DNA of 64,000 nt from assembly GCA_002591745.1 (NCBI GenBank), contig PDLQ01000004.1, positions 62,001 to 126,000 on the forward strand, read 5' to 3'. The notes under the pieces are model-generated. The model saw only the letters and a program-made list of their open reading frames with translations, had not been told where the DNA came from and did no database searches. This document shows, in pieces, positions 9,102 to 16,996 of the stretch. Both the position numbers and the translations under genes were made by a program. Numbering within the stretch: position 1 is the stretch's first letter; each line of letters starts with the position of its first letter. The DNA is from Lewinellaceae bacterium SD302 (lineage in GTDB: Bacteria > Bacteroidota > Bacteroidia > Chitinophagales > Saprospiraceae).

Positions 9102-9174
9102 GGGTCGAGGACCTCCGGTCCGAGGTACTCGTTAGAGCGGCAAACGTGACACTCGAACCGGAGGTCCTCGACCC
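9102..9174. repeat. Perfect 18-bp-arm palindrome between binding-protein and GH16 genes
   Basis: GGGTCGAGGACCTCCGGT (9102-9119) is the exact reverse complement of 9157-9174; the stem continues after one mismatch as CGAG (9121-9124) with CTCG (9152-9155). There is no T-run. It may partly terminate transcription or protect the upstream message from decay, letting the surface-binding gene be expressed more than the genes after it. A 58-bp part of it (9103-9160) aligns without gaps to a segment of lptD. Confidence 0.85.
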
Positions 9175-9264
9175 ATTCTTCGCTCAATATTAGGCCACCG
9201 CTCTTATCAACTTGCCGGTGTTTTCTGCTTGGTAAGTTGATAAAAGTGTTTCCCTAAGAAACTC

Positions 9265-9274
9265 TGCTACTTTG
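9265..9274 (+). repeat. Dispersed TGCTACTTTG repeat after the binding-protein gene
   Basis: TGCTACTTTG followed by AAGCC (subtype A), 13 bp beyond the stop of the glycan-binding lipoprotein gene. Confidence 0.85.
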
Positions 9275-9286
9275 AAGCCAAAGAAA

Positions 9287-11212
9287 TTAATTTCGGAGAA
9301 AGACATTGTCAATCCATACCGTAGTAGCCCCTACCGGTACTGCCGAGAATATAAATTGAGCTAAATTATCCTGATTGGTCAATCCCGTGAAATCGCTCAG
9401 TGGGATGTCGTAAGTAATCCACTGATTTTGAGACGGAGCTTCGAAAATTATTTCGTGTTCTGTATCGTCGCCACCATCGAATTCACCATCCGCACCAAAA
9501 TCCACGATCTTAATCCGGAACGTAGTCGCATCGGGGGTCCAGACGTCCAGACGAATGTGGGTCATGTCGGTTGCGTCTATCAGGTTCGCGCCGGTAGTTT
9601 CCACACCAACGAACTCAAGGTTACTGTATCGCTTGGTAGGGTTGCCCGCAACTTCTACATCTGTAAAATCGGCCATTGACCATTCAGTCCGCCAGGTGTC
9701 TACACCAACGTCTGTGTAAGCATCACTGAAAAGTGAAATAACGTTGGCCGCTGGAACGCTCGGAGTCGGAGCAGCTACGGTCGGGGCATCATCGCCAGGG
9801 CCGGGATCATTCTCGCCCGCATAAAATAGCATGTTGTCCACAAAAACGATAGACGGACTACCGGAAAGAACGATCTGGGCCAGATTTTCCTGGCCGGTCA
9901 GCCCGGTAAAATCACTCAAAGGAATCTCCAGGGTCACCCACTGTTCGGAAACCAGGGTAGGGGAAGTGAAAGTCAGTTCGTGGGAGCTGTCATCATTGCC
10001 ACCGAAGGCATTATCCGAGCCGAGATCCACCAGCAGAACCTTGAAATCCGCGGGTGGGGCGGTCTCCGAGGGCGTCCAGATGTCGATTCGGAAGTGGGTC
10101 ATCTCAGAGACGTCGATCGTCGGACTGGTAAATTGAATGCCGACGAAATTGAGGTCGAAATAACGAATGACATCGTTCCCCTGAACTTCGGTAAAGTCAT
10201 TAAGGGTCGTAGAGAATTCCCAAAAACCATTATAGAAATCTACCGGTTCGTCTTCGTAAGCATTGCTGTAAATCGAGATCACATCATCAGCTTCGTAAGT
10301 AGGGGTAGGAGCAGCCTGTTGGGGAGTGGTCGCCTGACCGGTGGAAGTAATGGTCAGCGAACCTTTAGCCGCTTCATCGCCAATGGTGGCGGTGATTACT
10401 GCTTCTCCTCCCCCAATGACGGAAACAATGCCACTTTCACTGACAGTAGCTACCTCGGGATTGGAAGAAACGTAGTTGAAATAGGCCGGGGCCGTATTAA
10501 TGCGTTGATCTATCCCGGTTGGCAGATTAAAGACGGTGTAACCATCGGCGTTGAAGGAAGAACCTCCTTCGGAAGTAACGACCCGGTCTTCACCGTTGAA
10601 GATGAATCCTTCGGGTCCGGCAATGGTGCCGAGGTCTTCGAACTGTACCTGGTCGATCCAGAAAGTGTAACCTTCTCCATCTTCGGGGCCTTCAGCATAA
10701 AAAAGCATACCGCGTTCGGAAGTCAGTTTACTGGGATCCGGGATGGGGATATAGTATTTTTGCCAATTAGTGTTGACTTGAATTCCGCCGGCAACGGAAG
10801 TGACGTAACGGTTTTCACCCAGATCGTTACCGAAGCCGATTTCGTCAATCGTCGCCGAGCGCGTGGCCCTGGCCCAAAAGGTAAGGGCGGTATAACCGCT
10901 GAGATTGCGTCCGCTGGTCAGGAAAAAGGTACCGCCGGCATAGGCACCTTCGGGGTCTTCGAAATCGGGTACGGCGAAGCGCATGGAGGTAGTGCCCTCG
11001 TACTTAATCTCGGTATCCACGTCAAAAGCAGTGACTTTGGAGCCACCGAAAGCTGCGTATTCCATTCCTCCGGTGAATCCGTCGATAAAGACATCGCCGT
11101 TTGTCGGGAATTCAGCAGGTTCGAGATCTTCGAGGTCGCGTTCGCAGCCAAAACTTAGTCCGCCAATGATCAGTAAGACGGAGAGAAGTTGATAGATAGA
11201 GTTGAATTGCAT
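9287..11212 (-). CDS. Multi-domain surface glycan-binding lipoprotein
   Basis: A 641-residue lipoprotein (signal ending GLSFGCERD). Domains in order: a jelly-roll, CBM-like domain (about 40-200, with FIDGFTGGMEYAAFGGS and TSMRFAVPDFEDPEGAYAGG); a bacterial Ig-like Big_2 domain (about 205-290, with NPEVATVSESGIVSVIGGGEA); then two tandem copies of a 150-residue domain (about 305-465 and 490-641), sharing DMTHIRLDVWTP-type and IPLSDFTGLT cores. Pro/Thr linkers separate them. There is no catalytic motif. The tandem domains and position beside glucanases suggest a SusE/F- or SGBP-like role in holding beta-1,3-glucan at the surface. It follows the glycosidase-barrel gene by 20 bp. Confidence 0.75.
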   Translation of the reverse strand: MQFNSIYQLLSVLLIIGGLSFGCERDLEDLEPAEFPTNGDVFIDGFTGGMEYAAFGGSKVTAFDVDTEIKYEGTTSMRFAVPDFEDPEGAYAGGTFFLTSGRNLSGYTALTFWARATRSATIDEIGFGNDLGENRYVTSVAGGIQVNTNWQKYYIPIPDPSKLTSERGMLFYAEGPEDGEGYTFWIDQVQFEDLGTIAGPEGFIFNGEDRVVTSEGGSSFNADGYTVFNLPTGIDQRINTAPAYFNYVSSNPEVATVSESGIVSVIGGGEAVITATIGDEAAKGSLTITSTGQATTPQQAAPTPTYEADDVISIYSNAYEDEPVDFYNGFWEFSTTLNDFTEVQGNDVIRYFDLNFVGIQFTSPTIDVSEMTHFRIDIWTPSETAPPADFKVLLVDLGSDNAFGGNDDSSHELTFTSPTLVSEQWVTLEIPLSDFTGLTGQENLAQIVLSGSPSIVFVDNMLFYAGENDPGPGDDAPTVAAPTPSVPAANVISLFSDAYTDVGVDTWRTEWSMADFTDVEVAGNPTKRYSNLEFVGVETTGANLIDATDMTHIRLDVWTPDATTFRIKIVDFGADGEFDGGDDTEHEIIFEAPSQNQWITYDIPLSDFTGLTNQDNLAQFIFSAVPVGATTVWIDNVFLRN

Positions 11213-11232
11213 GATGGTTTACTTTAGAGCGA

Positions 11233-13296
11233 CTACTGGAAGATGTTGATGTGAAGATAAGTGCGGATTTCCCACTCGTTGCCATTGTCAAAGCCTGGCG
11301 CCAGGGGATCACAGCTACTCTCATTACCCACCAGTGTCCGGGTAGGACAGTAACGGGGGGAGAACTGGTTCAGCGTCCGGAAAGTACCCATTAGCCCGAG
11401 GCGAGTATTCGGAAGAGCAAACCAATCCGGGGTGCCCAGTACGGTGGAAAGGTCCAGCCAGTATTGTTCCGGGAAGGTCAGGTTGAAGTCGCGGTGGTAA
11501 TCATAGGGCCCCCAGTCATTTATCTTGACACCGGCGATCATTTTAAATTTCTTGTAGATCATTCGCAGGTCTCCGCCGGTGCGGTTTACTATACGGTCAT
11601 CGCTACCTCTTGCCTGTGCTTTACCGGTGTAGAGGTTGGCAATCCAGCCAAAGTCAGGCCCCTGTTTGGATACGATCCGGGCGTAGGCTTCCCACAGGTC
11701 TTCGGCTGGCGCCGCACCAGGAAAAGGAAAGAAAGTCCGTCCGTCGGGCAGAATGCCGATGGCAGCGTCCTGGGTGGTTGGTAAGTGACGGTAAACAAAG
11801 CCGAGACTGGCGGCCAGGGGAGCGTCTTCGCTGCGATCACTGTCCCAGGCGTACATCCAGGTAGCGGGGGTGGGGTCAAAAGTCAGCAGGATTTCTCCGG
11901 CTACCGTTTCCCGGTTGGAGCGTACTACGAACGGATCGTCAAGGATGTTGCGTGGCCTGGCGGCACCACCTACGTCGGTGGGAACTGGTCCCTCAATTGG
12001 CCGTTGCCAGAGAAAATTGGGGGCGATCTGCCAGTCGCCGGTCGTAAAGGTGAAGCCGCTCAGTACGTTGTATTGGTTGCCGCTGCCACTGTCCTTGAGC
12101 CGCCAGCCGGTAAAGGTCTGGGTATTGTCTCCACCACCGCCGGCGACCAGGCTCATAGCCGAAGCCTGACCGTACCAGTTGATCGGTCCTTTGGAATACG
12201 TCAGTTTAACCTTGCCGCCCCAGGTATCCTTTCCGTTAATCTCGTCCTGGAAAGCCTGATCTTCTCCGTTGACCTCTCGCACGACCTGAAACACCCGACC
12301 TTCTAATGGTTGGCCACCCCAAATTCCGCCGACTTCTACGCCTAAACCACCAAACTGGGTTTTTGCATACAAAGTTGCTCTACGGGTTCTGGGCATTGGA
12401 ATGGCGAAGGAGCTTTCCGTTCCACCCCTTTGCTCAAGATCTTCGTGGAAAATACCGGTCAGCTGGACTTTGCCGACGTCACGGGTATACTTGAGCAGTA
12501 CGGCCGGGTTGGCTCCCCACCAGAGTTCGGGACCCATGGCAATTGAAAGCCCTTTCAACTTGCGCTTGCCATCGATCTCTACGCCCAGAGGAGCATTACC
12601 ATTATAAATATCAATGTTGGGGCCGTAATTGGCTTCGGGATAGAGACCGAAGAAATCACCCTCGTAGCCCCAGTGATAGTGGCCCGTTCGGTAAAAGCCG
12701 TCCAGGTCGAAGTTCTTGGTGCTCCAATTTATGTCGGCGCGGTAAACGGCCACACGATTAACGTCATTCAGGGTTTGCTGGCCGTTGGTGGTATTGATCT
12801 GGATGGGGCGGCCACGGTTCTCGTAGAAGATTTCGTTGATGGGGTTCTCGGCAACGTTGCCCAGGATGTTGAATTGTACTTCGGTTTGCAGATTGGGCGC
12901 TGGATTTCCTTTTACGCCAACGAAGAATGACTGCATATGGTCAAAACCCAGTTCGTCGGGGTAACTGGTGTTATTGGCCGGAGCATCATCGGGGGTACGG
13001 ATCAGGCTGCCGCCAGTATTGAAGGAGGTCAATTCTGCCGTAAGACGGCTTAGGCGGATCTTGCCGCTAGTTTCCAGCTCCAGTGCCGCCTCGTCGCCGC
13101 GGGCTTTTAGCACGGCATCCATCAAATTGATGTTGCCAAAATGCTCGTCCAGGCCGGTCGGGCTGGCTGCTGAATCGTAAGGGTCGAAAGTATGGGCTTG
13201 CCCAAGACTATAGTAAGAAGCACGGGGGTAGAGCTTGTAGAGCCCGCGCTCGTTGGTTGGTCCCTTGGCGCAGACGCCGAACCACTCTTCATTCAT
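11233..13296 (-). other. Downstream open part: outer-membrane beta-barrel region
   Basis: The frame after the TGA has an ATG at 13296 (MNEEWFGVC), but no signal peptide, so a restart here could not place the barrel in the outer membrane. The sequence is rich in alternating aromatic/small-residue strands and turns such as NPAVLLKYTRDVGKVQLTGI. It should be read with the upstream ORF as one gene. Confidence 0.65.
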
Positions 13297-13395
13297 ATTG
13301 TTTTCGCCCTCTACAAAATCGAACTGATAGCCGCCGTTCGACCAGGAGGCATTGTTATCGTGAATTTCAAGATTATCGGTTTGGCCAAATTTCCA

Positions 13396-14376
13396 TCAAC
13401 CGTCACTGAACTGAAAAGTATAACCGCCGATCGAGTTACCAGCTTTACCAAGGCCGGCTGCATTGGCGTAAATTTCCTTCCAGTTATTAATCATATAATA
13501 GGCCTGCTCTTGTTGAGCTTCCTGATTGGCCTGGGCGTCAAAGGCATCGGAGCCGAATTCGGTGAACAGGAAGGGCTTACCGTACTCCTTGCTCACCCGT
13601 TCAAATGCATCACCGAATGAAACCCCACGGTACATATTGGTTCCCAGGATATCTACGTCGGGGCACTCCTTGGCAATGATGTCCAAGAATAGCAGATCGC
13701 CATTACAGATGGCCACCGGGTGATTCGGATCCAGCGATTTCATTTGTCTGGCCGCCTCGTTCATCACTTTGTACATTGCCCGGGCACGTACGGTAGATTT
13801 GCGATCCTCAATCGGAATGTCTTCAGTTTCGGCTCCGTCCCAAAACAGACCGTAATTATTCTCGTTACCCAAAAGGTAGAGTAGCAGACCTGGAGTATTT
13901 TGGTATTCTCTGGCTAGTGCAGTGGCTTCACTTAAGAGCAACTCCCGGGTGCTGGGGTCGGAGTATTCGGTGTTTGGCACCCAGCCGTCGTTGATCGTCA
14001 GTCCGTAACGACCGAAAGAATGATTCAGCATCGTGTAAATGCCAAATTCCTCGTAGATGTAAGTGATCCACTTGGCTGGAACTCCGGTGTACATCCGCAC
14101 CGAGTTAACGCCCATGTTCTTCAGAAGAGCCATTTCTTCGCTCAGGGCGGCCCGGATGATGTCATCCGATTGCTTCCAAAGGCTGTAGTTGAAATTGGTG
14201 CCGATGGGGAAGTAATCCCAGTTCATACCGTTCACCATGAATGGTTCCTGCCCTACCATGAGCCGAAACCCGTCCGTATCTTCAGCTATGCTTACTCGTT
14301 CACTCTGAGCATGAGCCGTATTGGCCGGCATGAAGAATAAGAAAATAAGTAAAATGCTGAGGTATCGCTGTTGCAT
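13396..14376 (-). CDS. Truncated product: signal peptide plus most of a clan GH-A glycosidase domain
   Basis: If the TGA is real this is the product translated: 326 residues, exported, with both candidate catalytic glutamates but missing the last strand and helix region of the barrel (the segment after QFSDG). It would lack the membrane barrel and may fold poorly. Confidence 0.6.
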   Translation of the reverse strand: MQQRYLSILLIFLFFMPANTAHAQSERVSIAEDTDGFRLMVGQEPFMVNGMNWDYFPIGTNFNYSLWKQSDDIIRAALSEEMALLKNMGVNSVRMYTGVPAKWITYIYEEFGIYTMLNHSFGRYGLTINDGWVPNTEYSDPSTRELLLSEATALAREYQNTPGLLLYLLGNENNYGLFWDGAETEDIPIEDRKSTVRARAMYKVMNEAARQMKSLDPNHPVAICNGDLLFLDIIAKECPDVDILGTNMYRGVSFGDAFERVSKEYGKPFLFTEFGSDAFDAQANQEAQQEQAYYMINNWKEIYANAAGLGKAGNSIGGYTFQFSDG

Positions 14377-14500
14377 GAATCTAATTTTGTCGGCTCAAAC
14401 TGAAATGATATAATATTTTGCTATTAACGGCAACGCAAAATGGTATTCTTGATTTCGTGCTGTTAATGCCTAACCTCACAAAAGTACATTTGTTGACTGG

Positions 14501-14510
14501 CAAGGTAGCA
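14501..14510 (+). repeat. Variant dispersed repeat upstream of the fusion gene
   Basis: CAAGGTAGCA, one mismatch to the core, with an otherwise full subtype B flank (TTGACTGG before it). It lies about 125 bp upstream of the glycosidase-barrel start and 33 bp before the SRP RNA promoter. Confidence 0.7.
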
Positions 14511-14542
14511 ATGAATAATTTAGACGAATATTAACGCACTGG

Positions 14543-14573
14543 TTGCCTAGCTACTTAATTAAGCTTACCTTTG
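14543..14573 (+). promoter_or_regulatory. Bacteroidota-type promoter of the SRP RNA gene
   Basis: TTG at 14543-14545 and TACCTTTG at 14566-14573, 20 bp apart, match the -33 TTG and -7 TAnnTTTG boxes of the Bacteroidota primary sigma factor. The RNA starts about 6 bp later. Confidence 0.75.
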
Positions 14574-14578
14574 CCCCC

Positions 14579-14664
14579 GGACGGCACGGGGCCAGCTCCT
14601 ACTGAATTCCCCCAGGGTGGAAACGCAGCAAGGGTAGGTGGTTGAGCGGCTGGCGTGTCCGTCC
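14579..14664 (+). ncRNA. ffs: Signal recognition particle RNA (small bacterial type)
   Basis: The ends pair (GGACGG with CCGTCC), then CCAGC with GCTGG, forming one long rod. The apical part CCCCCAGGGTGGAAACGCAGCAAGGG holds the conserved GGAA-type tetraloop stem and the asymmetric A/C-rich internal loop (GCAGCAAGGG) bound by Ffh. Length (about 86 nt) fits the Alu-less 4.5S class. It guides ribosomes making membrane and secreted proteins to the Sec translocon. A T-run follows (ACTTTT). Confidence 0.9.
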
Positions 14665-14679
14665 ACTTTTAGTACGGGT

Positions 14680-16833
14680 TCATTCGTTTCGAGCGGGTGG
14701 ACCCGTACTTATTCCGGATACCAGCACTGAGAAGTCGTCTACGAAACCTTCCTGTTGGTCTTTGTTCCAAACGTAGACCTTTAGCGTAGAATTTGGCCGG
14801 ATCTGTTCCACCGGAATTCGTTCTTCCATACTGGACGGCCAGAAAAAGGTGTAGGCCTCCAGCTGGTCATCGATTGCTTTGGTGAAATAATGATACAAGC
14901 CTGAGTTGTCTTCTACGGAGACACAAAGGACGGCGGTCGTCGGTCCCGAAAAATTACAACTGGCAATAGCCCGTATGACTAAACTGCCCTTAGCTGGCAG
15001 CCGGTCCATCAAAGAATCGAGTGGGAATTCAAGGGTTCCGGTAAATTCACCGGCCTTTAAAGCCCATTCGCCGTTAGCAACTTCCTCCTGCTGGAGTAAC
15101 GCGTCGTTTACGGCCCAATACGGCTCTGGTCGCTCAAAAGCGTTTTTGCTGTATAACAGGGTGTCTTTCCGGACGGTGGCGTCAAGTAAATGAGCGGGCA
15201 GATTATAAAGCGCCGTGCTTGTTGCCGGCTGTTCGGCTACCATAACGGCACCTTCGTCTTCCGGTTCCCGGGCAAAGTAGGGTAGTGCTTCCCAGGTGAT
15301 TTCGGACAGGTACTGGCTGTGCCAGTTCTTCAGCAGATAATACTGGCCATCCTCAAATTCGGTCAGTAAATCCAGTGGAATACTATCCTGATAGCTCAGG
15401 AATCGAACGGGCATTGCTACTTTAGCTGCCGCTGATCGTTCTTCGTCCTCGGAGTTGAAGCCATTAAAATAATCTCCCCACCGTTTCATCACCGGGTCAG
15501 TCAGTACGAGAGCTGGTTCTCCGGAATCCAGCAAATGCTCGAATACAAAATCACGCTGGGCCGGGTAACGGACCTCTCGGTAGTAAGTAACATTATTGAA
15601 TAGCCGTAAGCAGAGTGCCGCCACCAAGAGAACCAAAAACACGGTCTTTGCCCACGGTCGCTGGCGGATCAGCAAATAAACGCCCGCCGCAACCAACAGC
15701 AGCGTGTACTCATTGTCAAGTAATTTGTAAGCCTGTAAAAAGCCTGTCGCTGCGGCAGCACCCAGGATTACGGGCAGCTCTCTCCTGGACCGTGTTCCCT
15801 TCCAAAATGTCTCAATACCGTAGGCACCGGCAACCCCGCCGATCGGGACGAGGAATAAATAGTGTCGTGGATCCACACACATCGGCGAATAGGAAAACGG
15901 AGAAATACTCATGAAGTTGGCTGACAAAAGCATACCCAATCCACAGACGAACCAGAACGTAGCACCATCGTTAAATTTCCACCAGCTTTTCTTGCTGAAG
16001 ACCAGAACTAGTGAAATTACCAGTCCCGTCAGCATTCCTTCCCGGAACAGCATCTCCAGTAGCTCGTAACCGATCCGTCTCAGGGTATAAACCAGCGGCA
16101 ACTCCGCGTAACTGCAATCGTGGATGTACTGGTTTCCCTGAATGGCGCGAAAACGCATGAACGGATCGCCCGTCAGCCACCAGGTAAAGCCAAAGTAGAG
16201 GAACAGTCCGGCAAAAGTGTAGCCTGTACTTAACCACCAGAAGCGTTGGTCACGTCTACGAGCCAAATCAACAAGAAAAAGGTAGGCCAATAGTGGCAAC
16301 AAAAGGACCACCGTTCCCTTGGCCGCGAAGGCGTAGATCAGGGCGCAGGCAAAACCGATGGCAAAGCGGTGGGGAGAATTTTCTCCGCGCTGGAACTTAT
16401 ATAAGTGAACGGACACCAAGGCCATGATGATTCCTGCGGCAACGTGCTGATCTGGCATCAGCATGTGCGAGTTGAAAAGTATCCAGCCGCTGAGTAAACT
16501 GAGCGATAATCCGGCCGCAAGTACGTAGTTGCCACTGGGCCGCAAAACCCGGTAAACACCCCACAGTATAACCCAGGTAATCAAGATAGCCGGTAAGGCG
16601 GAAGCGAAATCCGATATCCCGAATATATAGTATGCGGCAGCCGTAGCCCAGACTACCGGTATTCGGTATGCGAAGTGATCACCAGCATCGAAATTCCCGT
16701 TGAGCAGCTCTTTGGCCGCCAGGGCATACTGCATATCATCGTAGCCGAAATGACCGAAGTAAGCCCAGTTGTAATAGACAACTACCAGCCCGCAACTGAT
16801 GAGCAATAACAAAAGAGCAGTGAAGCGCTGCAA
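14680..16833 (-). CDS. GT-C membrane glycosyltransferase (PMT/ArnT-like)
   Basis: The 717-residue protein has a first membrane helix followed by an acidic loop motif GYDDMQYALAAKEL, matching the DD/DE catalytic loop of the protein-mannosyltransferase (GT39/83, PMT_2) superfamily. About ten more helices follow, then a roughly 270-residue periplasmic C-terminal domain. Such enzymes move a sugar from a lipid-phosphate donor onto lipids, polysaccharides or proteins outside the inner membrane; the acceptor is unknown. The only usable start in frame is TTG at 16833, since a stop closes the frame upstream without an ATG. It is downstream of the MoxR-like gene and convergent with the SRP RNA. Confidence 0.7.
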   Translation of the reverse strand: MQRFTALLLLLISCGLVVVYYNWAYFGHFGYDDMQYALAAKELLNGNFDAGDHFAYRIPVVWATAAAYYIFGISDFASALPAILITWVILWGVYRVLRPSGNYVLAAGLSLSLLSGWILFNSHMLMPDQHVAAGIIMALVSVHLYKFQRGENSPHRFAIGFACALIYAFAAKGTVVLLLPLLAYLFLVDLARRRDQRFWWLSTGYTFAGLFLYFGFTWWLTGDPFMRFRAIQGNQYIHDCSYAELPLVYTLRRIGYELLEMLFREGMLTGLVISLVLVFSKKSWWKFNDGATFWFVCGLGMLLSANFMSISPFSYSPMCVDPRHYLFLVPIGGVAGAYGIETFWKGTRSRRELPVILGAAAATGFLQAYKLLDNEYTLLLVAAGVYLLIRQRPWAKTVFLVLLVAALCLRLFNNVTYYREVRYPAQRDFVFEHLLDSGEPALVLTDPVMKRWGDYFNGFNSEDEERSAAAKVAMPVRFLSYQDSIPLDLLTEFEDGQYYLLKNWHSQYLSEITWEALPYFAREPEDEGAVMVAEQPATSTALYNLPAHLLDATVRKDTLLYSKNAFERPEPYWAVNDALLQQEEVANGEWALKAGEFTGTLEFPLDSLMDRLPAKGSLVIRAIASCNFSGPTTAVLCVSVEDNSGLYHYFTKAIDDQLEAYTFFWPSSMEERIPVEQIRPNSTLKVYVWNKDQQEGFVDDFSVLVSGISTGPPARNE
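15414..15423 (+). repeat. One-mismatch copy of the dispersed repeat in the GT-C gene
   Basis: TGCTACTTTA in the coding region; the reverse strand encodes AKVAMP. One mismatch and a weak flank, so it may be a chance match. Confidence 0.35.
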
Positions 16834-16996
16834 AGAAGCCTGGTTTGAGGGTGAGTGACTAAATACCGGACAATTGAGTAACTGGTCTTGTCAGAGTACT
16901 TGAACCCACAATATAGCATAAGCTCACCCAAGTGCAGTCAGGGTGGTATCCCGAACCAGATTCGGACTTCAATCCCCCCCTCGTGTTTTCTTCTCC

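Larger units (their letters stand above)
11233..14376 (-). pseudogene. Glycosidase-outer-membrane barrel fusion gene interrupted by one in-frame TGA
   Basis: Read through one TGA (13396-13398), the frame stays open for 1047 codons. The N-terminus has a signal peptide (FFMPANTAHAQ) and a clan GH-A TIM barrel resembling GH2 C-terminal/GH5 domains: VNGMNWDYFPIGTN, MGVNSVRMYTG, an acid/base candidate Glu in LLGNENN and a nucleophile candidate in LFTEFGSDAF. After the stop the same domain finishes (WKFGQTDNLEIHDNNASWSN), then comes about 550 residues of alternating amphipathic strands ending YLHINIFQ, as expected for an outer-membrane beta-barrel. The context expects DGWWKFG, so the stop looks like a single TGG to TGA change. 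The design would cut glucan at the surface and pass products through its own pore. It is the first gene of the locus. Confidence 0.75.

Noticed and set aside
9980-11158. Open frame of 392 codons on the plus strand
   Set aside because: It is antisense to the glycan-binding lipoprotein, has no family features, and its composition mirrors the real frame.
13396-13398. TGA read as Trp by a changed genetic code
   Set aside because: Several complete genes here end in TGA, so UGA works as a stop.
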